Of a stretch of DNA of 57,491 nt, positions 18,633 through 27,466 are shown piece by piece (the first letter of the stretch is position 1; each line of letters begins with the position of its first letter). The translations under genes were made by a program, and so were the position numbers. The notes beneath the pieces were generated by a model that saw nothing but the letters and a program-made list of their open reading frames with translations, did no database searches and was not told the DNA's origin. Where the stretch lies: assembly GCA_005799495.1 (NCBI GenBank), contig SYGP01000017.1:1-57491 (forward strand), written 5' to 3'. This DNA comes from Planctomycetia bacterium. GTDB taxonomy: Bacteria > Planctomycetota > Phycisphaerae > Phycisphaerales > SM1A02.

Positions 18633-20747
18633 ATGAGTTCCAGTACCACGCCTCTTCGCCAACGACTGGTGTTTCGGATCACCTACCTCGGGATCCTGCC
18701 CGCGGTGCTGATCCTTGTGATCGTCGCCGGGTTCGGCATTTACAAGGCTTACACGGATTCCGCGGCGATGACCCGCAACAACTTGCGGCAGGTGGCGGAG
18801 CGGATCGCGGCAGAACTGGATGTGCAGAATCGGATGGCATGCGTGCTCGTCAGCACCATGGCGACGCAAAGGTCGGCCCGTTGGAATCCCGTGGTGGGGG
18901 ACCGCGAACAAACGCTTGCGGCGATGAAGTCCCTGGTGCGTGAAAACCCGTGGAGCATCGGGGTTTACTTTGACTATGAGGTCAACGCTGACGGGCTGGA
19001 TTCCCACTACGCCGCCCACCCGATGGATGACTGCCAACCAGCCAATTCTGGGCAGTTTGTGCCGTATGCGTTCTTGGACTGGAGGCGTGGAAACGCGCTG
19101 TCGGTCAAGCCAACCGTGGATCTGGAGACGAGCCTCTTCTTTGCTGGAATCCGCGAGATTTGGCGCTCGAGCGGGAAGACCCAGCCGCTCATCACGGAAC
19201 CGTACGTGTACGACGGGCAGGCCATGATTGAAACGGTGGCACCGATCATCGTCGATGGGAAGTTCGTCGGCATTGCCGGTTGTGATCGGGCTTTGCGGGA
19301 CATCGCCAAGGCTGTGCGTGAGGTCTGCGAAGCGAACGGGGTGGATGCGTTCGTGATCAGCAGCGGCAGCAAGGTGAAGGGACTTGAGAAACCGCGTGCG
19401 TTCGTCACCGCATCGACCGACCCGAAGGACGCTGCCGAGGATGCCGTTGAGGGGATGCTCCGAACGAGGACAGTCGACGGCACGCCCTTCGCAGCGCTCT
19501 TTTCGAACTTCATGTCCGTCGCGAGTGACGATGTCCAGGATTTCGATGCGGAAGACCCCACGAAGCAGTTGGACTGCATGTGGGCGCGAAAGTCGCTGCG
19601 CTTGCCGGATGGGAATCGATGGGACGTCATCGTTCGGGAGTTTCGGAGCGATGCGCTGGCTGCCGCGAACGAACGGCTCCTGTACCAGGGGTCTGCGGCG
19701 GCGCTGGGAGTGTGCGTGCTGGCAGCCCTGCTCATCATCCCAACTCGGTCGATCGGGAACCGAGTGGGGACTGCAACGGAGTCTGCGAAGCGGATGGCTG
19801 GTGGCGATCTCTCCGCCGGCGCCCCACCGGTGACTGGAAGTGATGAAGCGGCACTTCTCCTTACCGCCCTCGGATCGATGCACGCAGGCATGGAGTCGCT
19901 GATCACAAAGGTCAAGCAAGCGACCATCAACATCAATTCCACCGCCACGGAGTTGACGGCAACCGCGCGGCAGCAAGAGCGCGGCGCACACGGGCTGAGT
20001 GCAAGCACCACGCAGGTCGCGGCGGCCGCCAAGCAGATCGCTGCAACGAGCGGCGAACTGGGCAAGGCCATGGAACGCGTTGCCGCGAGCGCCGTGCGTG
20101 CTGCCGAACTCGCCCAGAGCGGTCGTTCCAGTCTCGATGGCATGGGCGCAACGATGCACCGACTCGATGAATCAACCGCGGGCATCGCAGCCCGACTGTC
20201 CGCCATCAGCGAGAAGGCCGCGACGATCAACAGCGTTGTCGTGACGATCACCAAGGTGGCGGACCAAACGAACCTGCTGAGCGTGAACGCTGCGATCGAG
20301 GCTGAGAAGGCAGGTGAGCATGGCGTCGGCTTCCTCGTTGTTGCGCGGGAGATTCGCCGTCTCGCCGATCAGACTGCTGCGGCCACCCTCGACATCGAGC
20401 AGACCGTTCGGCAGATGCAGGGCGCCGTGAGCACTGGCGTCATGGAAATGGACCGCTTTGCGGAACAGGTCCGCCGTGGTGTGGCGGATGTGGGCACGAT
20501 CGGCTCGCAGCTCGGACAGATCATCGAGCAGGTCGATGAGGGATCGTCGCAGTTCGCTGAGGTGAATGCTGGCATGCGCAACCAGAGCGAGGGCGCGCGG
20601 CAGATTTCCGAGGCCATGGGCGGACTCACGGGCACGGCTCGCGAAACACTGCTCGCGGCAGAGGAGTCATCGCGTGCGGCAGAACGCCTGCTCGAGGCAA
20701 TGGGCGAGCTGAAGACCGCCGTCGAGGCCTTCAAACTCCGCAAGTGA
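18633..20747 (+). CDS. wspA: WspA-like methyl-accepting chemotaxis protein
   Basis: This 704-residue membrane receptor starts the chemosensory operon. Transmembrane helix 1 is at about 17-40 (ITYLGILPAVLILVIVAGFG), a periplasmic Cache-type sensor spans about 45-345, and helix 2 is at 354-374. A HAMP region follows (KRMAGGDLSAGAPP). The signalling tip near residues 540-575 reads VADQTNLLSVNAAIEAEKAGE then EIRRLADQTAAATLDIE, very close to Pseudomonas WspA, as is VSTGVMEMDRFAEQVRRGV after it. I chose ATG 18633 because upstream in-frame sequence is not receptor-like. It should feed the CheA-REC kinase encoded 2.2 kb downstream. The stimulus is unknown; in Pseudomonas it is surface contact or membrane stress. 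Confidence 0.92.
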   Translation: MSSSTTPLRQRLVFRITYLGILPAVLILVIVAGFGIYKAYTDSAAMTRNNLRQVAERIAAELDVQNRMACVLVSTMATQRSARWNPVVGDREQTLAAMKSLVRENPWSIGVYFDYEVNADGLDSHYAAHPMDDCQPANSGQFVPYAFLDWRRGNALSVKPTVDLETSLFFAGIREIWRSSGKTQPLITEPYVYDGQAMIETVAPIIVDGKFVGIAGCDRALRDIAKAVREVCEANGVDAFVISSGSKVKGLEKPRAFVTASTDPKDAAEDAVEGMLRTRTVDGTPFAALFSNFMSVASDDVQDFDAEDPTKQLDCMWARKSLRLPDGNRWDVIVREFRSDALAAANERLLYQGSAAALGVCVLAALLIIPTRSIGNRVGTATESAKRMAGGDLSAGAPPVTGSDEAALLLTALGSMHAGMESLITKVKQATININSTATELTATARQQERGAHGLSASTTQVAAAAKQIAATSGELGKAMERVAASAVRAAELAQSGRSSLDGMGATMHRLDESTAGIAARLSAISEKAATINSVVVTITKVADQTNLLSVNAAIEAEKAGEHGVGFLVVAREIRRLADQTAAATLDIEQTVRQMQGAVSTGVMEMDRFAEQVRRGVADVGTIGSQLGQIIEQVDEGSSQFAEVNAGMRNQSEGARQISEAMGGLTGTARETLLAAEESSRAAERLLEAMGELKTAVEAFKLRK

Positions 20748-20754
20748 TCGCATC

Positions 20755-21207
20755 ATGCGCCACCTCTGCGTCATGATCGGTGGCTCACGATTCGCAGTGC
20801 CCGCTTCGGAGGTGCGCGAAGTCGGTCCCGCCGTCGCTGCTCGAACACTGCCGGGCGTGCCGATCTGGTGTCGAGGCTTCGCCTGCGCACGGGGTCAGTG
20901 GATGCCGCTCGTGCATGCAGCTGCGCTGCTTGGGATGCCGCTGACCCCGCCGACAACACTGTCGCGCACGCTGTTGTTGGATGACTCCAAAGATCCAACG
21001 CAGTCCGTCCTCATCGAGGTCGACGCAGTCGACGACCTTGTGCAACTCGACGGGACTGGCGTTCATCCGGGGCTCCAAGTCGCCGCGCACCCCTGGCTGG
21101 GGGCCTTGCATCCGTTTGGCGGTGGCAGTGTGCAGGTGTTGCTGCTTGGAGCGCTGCGGCAGCATCCGGAGTGGAGAGCACTCGCCCGAGAGGCTCCGGC
21201 GGCATGA
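20755..21207 (+). CDS. wspB: CheW-like adaptor (WspB position)
   Basis: This 150-residue cytoplasmic adaptor has a CheW-like fold: CVMIGGSRFAVPASEVREV at the start, LPGVPIWCRGFACARGQWMPLVHAAALLG in the middle, and VLIEVDAVDDLVQL later. It should couple the receptor to the CheA-REC kinase. It follows the receptor gene by seven bases and overlaps the CheR gene by four. The sequence is divergent from classical CheW. Position second in the operon matches WspB. Confidence 0.85.
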   Translation: MRHLCVMIGGSRFAVPASEVREVGPAVAARTLPGVPIWCRGFACARGQWMPLVHAAALLGMPLTPPTTLSRTLLLDDSKDPTQSVLIEVDAVDDLVQLDGTGVHPGLQVAAHPWLGALHPFGGGSVQVLLLGALRQHPEWRALAREAPAA

Positions 21208-22385
21208 CGGCGGTGCTTGCAGACCTGCTGAGTCAGCGTGCGGCATTCGATCCGCACCTGTGTTCAGGGAACGCCTTCGAGGTGACGTGCGAACAGCTTC
21301 GTCGGCGGCTCGGGGAAGTCTCTCTCGAGTCACTCGCCGATCGCGTTCGGCGCGACGAGGACGCACTGGAGCTGCTCGCGGCGCAGGTGGCCGTTCCCGA
21401 AACATGGATGTTCCGCTACCCGTCGAGCTTCGAGACGCTGCGCGATGCGTGTCTTGCGCGCGGACGCGGCATTCGCATGGCGAGTATCGGCTGCGCAACG
21501 GGGCAGGAACCGTTCTGCATGGCGGCGGCGGCACTCGCTGCGCTTGGCAGTGAGTCAGAGATTGTCGTCGATGCGCTCGACCGAAATCCCGAGGCACTTG
21601 CCATCGCTCGCGCCGTCGATTGGTCTGGCGCGCTCCGGCAGCGCGGCGAAATCCCAGCGTGGGCAGCACCATGGATATCGCACCACGCAGGCTCCGTGAC
21701 GGTGCACGAACGCACCCGTGCAGCGGTGCGATTTCACCGCGTGAAGCGCATCGACGATCTCGTCGCATTTCTCGCCGAGCGCTCGTTTGATGTGATCTTC
21801 TGCCGCAACATGCTCATGTACCTCGACGCCGCTGCACGGACTCGCGTGGTCCGAGCGATGGTGGACAGCGTTCCCGTCGGCGGTCTCCTGTTCCTTGGGC
21901 ATGCGGAGAACGCCATGCTCGCCGAGGGATTGGAACGCAGCGCTGCTCTCGATGCCTTCGCCTGGCAGCGGGCGGAACTGCCGCCGCTGGTTCGTGCGTC
22001 CTCGGTGGAGGCTTCCGGTACGGCATCGCGTGCGAAGACGGAGGGCGCCTGGGCCAGGCGTCCGCCGAACAACGCGCGTGGGCCAGAGGCTGCTGTGCAA
22101 ACACCTGTGAGCGAGGCGCGGTCGGTTCACTCGGAACAGGATCAAGCGATGCAACTTCGCACGCGAGTGAACGAGTTGTTCCTCCTTGCGGAGGAGCGTC
22201 TTGCCGCCGGTGACGAAGCGCAAGCCCAGCGCTTGCTTGGCGAAGTGGTGTTTCTTGCCCCGCAACATGACCTCGCGATGCTGGCGCTTGCCGATCTCCA
22301 CGAGCGGAGTGGCCGTGGGTCGGTGGCGGCGCAACTGCGAATGCGCGCCCAGCGAATCGCGCTGCGCGGGGGAGAGCCCCAATGA
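21204..22385 (+). CDS. wspC: CheR methyltransferase with TPR-like C-terminus (WspC-like)
   Basis: This 393-residue protein methylates receptor glutamates using S-adenosylmethionine. The N-terminal all-helical part is followed by the SAM motif MASIGCATGQEPFCMAA and the CheR motif IFCRNMLMYLD. A low-complexity linker (about 265-320) leads to a C-terminal TPR-like pair (LFLLAEERLAAGDEAQAQRLL, LAPQHDLAMLALADLHE), the architecture of WspC. The start is the ATG in the ATGA overlap with the CheW gene; the stop overlaps the next gene in the same way, so translation is coupled. Confidence 0.9.
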   Translation: MTAVLADLLSQRAAFDPHLCSGNAFEVTCEQLRRRLGEVSLESLADRVRRDEDALELLAAQVAVPETWMFRYPSSFETLRDACLARGRGIRMASIGCATGQEPFCMAAAALAALGSESEIVVDALDRNPEALAIARAVDWSGALRQRGEIPAWAAPWISHHAGSVTVHERTRAAVRFHRVKRIDDLVAFLAERSFDVIFCRNMLMYLDAAARTRVVRAMVDSVPVGGLLFLGHAENAMLAEGLERSAALDAFAWQRAELPPLVRASSVEASGTASRAKTEGAWARRPPNNARGPEAAVQTPVSEARSVHSEQDQAMQLRTRVNELFLLAEERLAAGDEAQAQRLLGEVVFLAPQHDLAMLALADLHERSGRGSVAAQLRMRAQRIALRGGEPQ

Positions 22386-22924
22386 TCGATCGCGCGCGAG
22401 TACCTACAGCGCTCGATCCGCAGGCGCTCCAAGACAACGCGGATGCGTTCGCGCGTCCCGTGCAATCGCAGCGCAAGCAGGATGTGCATGTCGTCCTTGC
22501 GCGGATCGGGTCGTCCTGGATCGCCTTTCCCGCAGCCCGAGTGCTGCGCGTCACGGCTGCGGCGGCCCCGCACCGCGTACCGCACCGCAAGCATCGGGCA
22601 CTTCGCGGACTCGCGAACATCGATGGACAGATCGCCGCAGTGATCGACTTCGCGTCGATCTGCGGATTTGAGTGGAACCCGGCAGGCGGCACGAAGGCAC
22701 GAATGGTGGTGCTGGGGGAGCGAAGCGCAGCGTGGGCGTTCGAAGTCGACGAAGTTCCTGGCACACTGGCTGTCAGTGCCGAAGATGTCGCGGTCGCCCC
22801 AGTGACAGTCTCCGCTCCACATGCCGGGTTCACATCGGGGCTCGTGCCAACCGAGCATGGCGCTGCGGGATTGGTGGATGTCGATGCGCTGCTCACCGCA
22901 TGCGAGGGAGTGGTGCGTTCATGA
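22382..22924 (+). CDS. wspD: second CheW-like adaptor (WspD position)
   Basis: This 180-residue adaptor is the second CheW-domain protein of the operon. Visible pattern: VVLARIGSSWIAFPAARVLRV, HRALRGLANIDGQIAAVIDFASICG and WAFEVDEVPGTLAVSAEDV. An N-terminal extension of about 30 residues precedes the domain. It overlaps both neighbours by four bases. Two CheW proteins flanking a CheR is the Wsp arrangement. It is somewhat shorter than Pseudomonas WspD. Confidence 0.85.
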   Translation: MIDRARVPTALDPQALQDNADAFARPVQSQRKQDVHVVLARIGSSWIAFPAARVLRVTAAAAPHRVPHRKHRALRGLANIDGQIAAVIDFASICGFEWNPAGGTKARMVVLGERSAAWAFEVDEVPGTLAVSAEDVAVAPVTVSAPHAGFTSGLVPTEHGAAGLVDVDALLTACEGVVRS

Positions 22925-25188
22925 GCCTCGGCGGCTTCAGCATGTTCGACCTGTACCGGCAGGAAGCAGAGCAGCATGGCCGCGCACTCAGCGATGGACT
23001 GGTGTCGCTCGAGAGCGCAAGTGATCCTTCGCTTGTGGAGCCGTTGATGCGCGCGGCGCACAGCGTGAAGGGAGCCGCGCGGATCGTGGGCTTCGATGCG
23101 CTGGTGAAACTCGCTCATGCGATGGAGGATTGCCTCGTTCGCATCCAGAAGGGAACGGAGGCAATCAGCGCCGGGCGAACGGATCAGTTGCTGCAAGGGG
23201 CGGATCTCATCGTGCAGAGCGCAGCGGTCCCTGAGTCGGATGTGGCATCGTGGTCGGCGCAGCAGGATGCAAAGATCGATTCGCTTGTGAAGCAGTTTGA
23301 GCAGGCCTCGGCGCCCGCTGCGGCAACCGCCACAGTGGTGCCGCCGCGCAGCACGGCTGCGCCAGAGCCCGCCGCGGTTGCGGCACCCTCCCAACCTGCG
23401 CCGACGCCGACGCCGCCGCCGCCACCGCCACCGACCGCGCCGCCGCCTGCGCCTGCGCCCGCGAGCGGCGATGTCAGCGTGATGGTCCGCACTCGCAGCC
23501 TCGACCGCCTCATGCGCCTCTCAAGCGAGAGCCTTGTGGAGTCGCGCCGCCTCGAAGGCGTGCAGCAGCGCCTGCGCGCGATTCGCCGCGGCGAACGCGT
23601 GCTCGAAGACCTGTTTGATCGTCGGCGCGCGGGCGCGGCGGTCGTCGATGACGACCTGCTCGCCGCCCATCAGCGCGTGCGCGCCGAGGTTGCACAGCTC
23701 GACTCCGACCTGCAGGCGCACTTGCGCCGCAGCGAAGAACTCGGCTCTGCGCTCCACCATGAGGCGATCCAGTCGCGCATGCGACCGTTTTCGGACGCGT
23801 GCGTGACAGTGCCGCGGACCGTGCGCGATCTTGCGCGGTCGCTCGGCAAGGAAGTGACCATCCGTCTCGGCGGACAGGCGGTCAGCGTCGACCGCGACAT
23901 CCTGCGGAAGCTGGAGGCGCCACTGACGCACCTTGTGCGCAACGCGATCGATCATGGAATCGAGTCTCCGTCGGATCGAGGCGCGACCGGCAAGTCGGTG
24001 CAGGCGACCGTCCAGGTCAGTGCGAGTCATCAGGCGGGCATGCTGCTCGTGGAAGTGGGCGATGATGGGCGGGGCATCGATCTGGACCGGCTGCGAGCGA
24101 AGATCCTTGAGAAGAAACTGTCGACAGCCGAACTCGTGGCACGCATGGGCGACAAGGAGCTGCTCGACTTCCTCTTCCTGCCGGGCTTCAGCACCGCGTC
24201 GGCACTCACGGATATCTCCGGGCGTGGTGTCGGGCTTGATGTCGTGCAGTCGACCGTCCACGAGGTTGGCGGAAGCGTCGAAGTGATCACCGCTCTGGGA
24301 AGGGGAACGACGTTTCGCATGCGCCTACCCGTCACGCTCAGCGTGGTGCGCGCTGCGATCGTGTCCATCGGCGGCGAGCCCTATGCGCTGCCGCTCGCCC
24401 GCATGGAGCGCATCGACAGGCTGGGCGAGAGCGACCTGACGCATGTCGAAGGGCGGTTGGTCGCACACATCCAGGAGGAACTGGTGGGGCTCGTTCGCGC
24501 GGATTCGCTGCTTGCGCTGCCAGAGCCGCCGCCATCGGGGTCGATCGCCGTCGTCAGCCTGCGTGTTCGGCAGAAGACGCTCGGACTGATCGTGGATGGG
24601 TTCCTCGGCGAAGAGGACATTGTGGTCAGCCCTCTCGATGAGCGCTTCGGCAGCGTTCCCCATGTGGCCGCGATGAGCGTTCGTCAGGATGGCGGGTTGG
24701 TGCTGATCCTCGATCTCGATGCGCTTGGCATCGATGCGGCGCGGCAATTGGACGAGGGATCGCTGCGTGGAGCCGCAGCGGGAAGTGAGCGCAACACCGC
24801 GCGGCGCCAGCGTGTGCTGGTGGTGGAAGATTCGCTGACTGTCCGTGAAGTCGAGCGACAGATGCTGGCGCGCGCGGGATACGACGTGGATGTCGCGGTG
24901 GACGGACTGGATGGTTGGAACGCCCTCCAGCGTTCCCGCTACGACCTTGTCCTGAGCGATGTCGACATGCCGCGAATGAATGGACTCGATCTCGTGCGTC
25001 GCATTCGGGCCGATCGCCGTCTGGCGCACCTGCCGATCGTGATGGTTTCCTACAAGGACCGCGACGAGGATCGCCGCGCCGGACTGGAGGCGGGTGCCAC
25101 GGCATACATGACGAAGGCTTCGTTCCATGATCGGACGCTGCTTGACACGGTGGCGGACCTGATCGCGTCGTCGGTGCAAGGCAACTGA
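22921..25188 (+). CDS. wspE: hybrid CheA histidine kinase with receiver domain (WspE-like)
   Basis: This 755-residue kinase is the centre of the pathway. An Hpt domain carries the phospho-acceptor His47 (RAAHSVKGAARIVGF). A Pro/Ala-rich linker with a run of prolines follows (about 125-180). The P3/P4 part shows the H-box region HEAIQSRMRPF, N-box THLVRNAIDHGIESP, G1 box GDDGRGIDL and a later GRGVGLDVV. A CheW-like P5 domain comes next (about 470-610). The C-terminal receiver has Asp680 in LSDVDMPRMNGLDLV. No separate CheY is present, so phosphate probably moves to this receiver, to the CheB-like protein and to the receiver-PP2C protein. The start overlaps the previous stop (ATGA). Confidence 0.95.
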   Translation: MSLGGFSMFDLYRQEAEQHGRALSDGLVSLESASDPSLVEPLMRAAHSVKGAARIVGFDALVKLAHAMEDCLVRIQKGTEAISAGRTDQLLQGADLIVQSAAVPESDVASWSAQQDAKIDSLVKQFEQASAPAAATATVVPPRSTAAPEPAAVAAPSQPAPTPTPPPPPPPTAPPPAPAPASGDVSVMVRTRSLDRLMRLSSESLVESRRLEGVQQRLRAIRRGERVLEDLFDRRRAGAAVVDDDLLAAHQRVRAEVAQLDSDLQAHLRRSEELGSALHHEAIQSRMRPFSDACVTVPRTVRDLARSLGKEVTIRLGGQAVSVDRDILRKLEAPLTHLVRNAIDHGIESPSDRGATGKSVQATVQVSASHQAGMLLVEVGDDGRGIDLDRLRAKILEKKLSTAELVARMGDKELLDFLFLPGFSTASALTDISGRGVGLDVVQSTVHEVGGSVEVITALGRGTTFRMRLPVTLSVVRAAIVSIGGEPYALPLARMERIDRLGESDLTHVEGRLVAHIQEELVGLVRADSLLALPEPPPSGSIAVVSLRVRQKTLGLIVDGFLGEEDIVVSPLDERFGSVPHVAAMSVRQDGGLVLILDLDALGIDAARQLDEGSLRGAAAGSERNTARRQRVLVVEDSLTVREVERQMLARAGYDVDVAVDGLDGWNALQRSRYDLVLSDVDMPRMNGLDLVRRIRADRRLAHLPIVMVSYKDRDEDRRAGLEAGATAYMTKASFHDRTLLDTVADLIASSVQGN

Positions 25189-26241
25189 GTGCCTCACCCG
25201 TACATTCCACCCGTGCGCATTGCCATCGTGAATGATCTGCGGCTCGCGGTCGAAGTCTTGCGGCGGGCGGTCGCGCAGATTCAAGGGGCGTCGGTCGCAT
25301 GGGTCGCGGAAGATGGGCAGCAGGCGGTGGACATGTGCGCGCGGGACACGCCGGATCTCCTGCTGATGGACATGCAGATGCCTGTGATGGACGGCGCTGT
25401 TGCCACGCGTCACATCATGAAGCGCTGTCCGTGCCCGATCATCGTGGTGACGGCATCGATCGATCACAACCTCGACCGTGTGTACGACGCGCTTGGCGCG
25501 GGCGCGCTTGATGTCACGCTGACGCCGACGATCCGACCTGATGGAACCCTCGATGGACTCGACGCGCTCGTCCGCAAGGTCGCCTATGTCCGCGCGCTCG
25601 ACGGGCACCGCCATGAGGTGACAGGTGCCCCGGCCCCCGCGCGCACCGCCAGCGGCCGAAGGATTGTCGCGATTGGATGCAGCACGGGCGGTCCTCCCGC
25701 GCTTGGCAAGCTGCTTGGCGCCTTGCCGCGCGCACTCGACTGGCCGATCGTGATCGTTCAACACATTGATCGGTGGTTCGCCCACGGTTTGGCGCAGTGG
25801 CTCACGTACATCTCAGGGCGCACGGTGGATGTGGCGCGCGAGGGTGAGCAAGCGGAGGCGGGGCATGTGTACCTCGCGTGCAGCGATGATCACCTCGTGC
25901 TGCGAGGCGGTCGCTTCTTCCACACTGCGGAACCGCGGGGACTTGTCCATCGCCCATCGGTGGATGTGTTGTTCGAAAGCCTTGCGCAAGCGCCGCCGGG
26001 CATCGCCGTGCTTCTCACCGGCATGGGGCGTGACGGTGCGGATGGACTGCGTGCGCTTCGTGCAGCTGGCTGGCACACGATTGCGCAGGATGAGGCGACA
26101 AGCGTGGTCTGGGGGATGCCTGGCGCGGCGGTCAAGTGCGGCGGAGCAGTGGAGGTGTTGCCGCTCGAGGCAATCCCCGACGCAATCGTCCGAAAGACCA
26201 CGGCGCATGCCTCGCGCGGCGACGGCGTGCAAACATCGTAA
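25189..26241 (+). CDS. wspF: CheB-like receptor methylesterase (WspF-like)
   Basis: This 350-residue response regulator removes receptor methyl groups. The receiver (about 9-130) has Asp61 in LLMDMQMPVMDG. The methylesterase domain has the catalytic triad Ser165 (IGCSTGGPP), His192 (VQHID) and Asp282 (TGMGRDGADG). The receiver begins RIAIVNDLRLAVEVLRRA, very like WspF. GTG 25189 follows the kinase stop directly and has AAGG seven bases upstream; GTG 25213 is an alternative that gives the usual WspF start. In Pseudomonas, loss of WspF locks the pathway on. Confidence 0.93.
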   Translation: MPHPYIPPVRIAIVNDLRLAVEVLRRAVAQIQGASVAWVAEDGQQAVDMCARDTPDLLLMDMQMPVMDGAVATRHIMKRCPCPIIVVTASIDHNLDRVYDALGAGALDVTLTPTIRPDGTLDGLDALVRKVAYVRALDGHRHEVTGAPAPARTASGRRIVAIGCSTGGPPALGKLLGALPRALDWPIVIVQHIDRWFAHGLAQWLTYISGRTVDVAREGEQAEAGHVYLACSDDHLVLRGGRFFHTAEPRGLVHRPSVDVLFESLAQAPPGIAVLLTGMGRDGADGLRALRAAGWHTIAQDEATSVVWGMPGAAVKCGGAVEVLPLEAIPDAIVRKTTAHASRGDGVQTS

Positions 26242-26257
26242 GAGCACCAGGAGCACC

Positions 26258-27412
26258 ATGACCCAAGTACTGAAGCCCAAGGACCTGCCCATCACCGTCT
26301 TGCTCATCGACGATCAGGCAATCATCGGCGAGGCAGTACGGCGCATATGCGCATCGCAACCCGACATCCACTTCCACTTCGTGAGCGATCCAACGCAGGC
26401 GATCGCGAAGGCTCGTGAACTGCAGCCGACAGTCATCTTGCAGGACCTCGTCATGCCGGGGGTCGATGGGCTTGATCTGGTCAGCCAGTTCCGCGCTGAA
26501 TCCGCCACGGCGCTCATCCCTCTCGTGGTGCTGAGTTCGAAGGAAGAAGGGAAGACCAAAGCAGAGGCTTTCGCACGCGGGGCAAATGACTACATGGTCA
26601 AGCTGCCGGATCCGCTCGAGATCATCGCACGGCTCCGCTATCACTCACGCGGCTACATCGCGCAGCTCCAGCGCAACGCGGCGTACGAGGTCCTCGCATC
26701 GGAACTCCACCAGGCTGCGGAGTATGTGCGCAGCCTTCTGCCCGCACCGATCGATGTGTCCGCGCTCCGAACGCGCTGGGTGTTCACGCCGTCGGCTTCC
26801 CTTGGTGGGGACTGTTTCGGCTATCGCATGCTGGACGACAGCCACTTCGCGTTCTGGCTGATCGATGTGTGTGGGCACGGCGTTGGACCCTCGCTGCTGT
26901 CGGTCAGTGTGCGGAACCTTCTGCAGGGGGCTGCTCCAAGCGTCGACCTGCGTCAGCCAAGCGCGGTGATGAGCATGCTGAATGCGTCGTTCCAGATGGC
27001 GACGCAGAACAACCTGTACTTCACTGGTTGGTACGGGGTCTTGCATGTTCCGACGCGGGCGCTTCGCTGGTCCGGCGCAGCGCATCCGTCTGTGCTCATC
27101 GCGGGAGCGAGCGGCATCCGCGAGTGCGAGTCACAGAACACCATCATCGGCATGGTCGACGGCATCGCCTTTGAGGAGACGCTGATTGACCTGGATCACG
27201 GCGACCGCCTCTACCTCTACAGCGACGGCATTGTCGAGATCGCCATGCCCGATGGCACCGTGTGGTCGCACAGCCAGTTCATGGAGTTCATGCGGAACGA
27301 TGCGCTGCTGACTGCATCGCCGATCGACCGAGTGATGCAGTACACCGAGCAGTTGCAGGGAAGTCCTGCGTATCAGGATGATGTGAGCATGGTGGAGATC
27401 GAAGTCCGCTGA
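26258..27412 (+). CDS. WspR-like receiver fused to PP2C/SpoIIE phosphatase: pathway output
   Basis: This 384-residue protein sits where wspR (receiver-GGDEF diguanylate cyclase) lies in Pseudomonas. Its receiver is WspR-like: IDDQAIIGEAVRR, phospho-acceptor Asp63 in PTVILQDLVMPGVDGLDLV, then GANDYMVKLPDPLEIIARLRYHSR. The output domain is not GGDEF: no GGDEF/GGEEF motif exists. From about residue 160 it is a PP2C/SpoIIE serine phosphatase with metal-site motifs SLGGDCFGY, DVCGHGVGPSLL, LYSDGIVE and QDDVSMV all intact. It should dephosphorylate a serine-phosphorylated partner, probably a STAS protein. ATG 26258 has CAGGAG upstream. Its last 106 bases recur 4.6 kb downstream. Receiver-PP2C outputs are known elsewhere, for example HsbR, but not as the standard Wsp output. 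Confidence 0.93.
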   Translation: MTQVLKPKDLPITVLLIDDQAIIGEAVRRICASQPDIHFHFVSDPTQAIAKARELQPTVILQDLVMPGVDGLDLVSQFRAESATALIPLVVLSSKEEGKTKAEAFARGANDYMVKLPDPLEIIARLRYHSRGYIAQLQRNAAYEVLASELHQAAEYVRSLLPAPIDVSALRTRWVFTPSASLGGDCFGYRMLDDSHFAFWLIDVCGHGVGPSLLSVSVRNLLQGAAPSVDLRQPSAVMSMLNASFQMATQNNLYFTGWYGVLHVPTRALRWSGAAHPSVLIAGASGIRECESQNTIIGMVDGIAFEETLIDLDHGDRLYLYSDGIVEIAMPDGTVWSHSQFMEFMRNDALLTASPIDRVMQYTEQLQGSPAYQDDVSMVEIEVR

Positions 27413-27419
27413 GGTCGAA
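27314..27419 (+). repeat. 106-bp direct repeat, copy 1 (3' end of receiver-PP2C gene)
   Basis: This stretch matches 31958-32063 at 98 of 106 positions with no gap. It covers the last 32 codons, the stop and a few bases beyond. The two copies flank the RND efflux block. Confidence 0.95.
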
Positions 27420-27466
27420 CTGCCGCACAAAGTGCTTCCGCCGCGCTCCTCTCCAGCGACCGCGTC

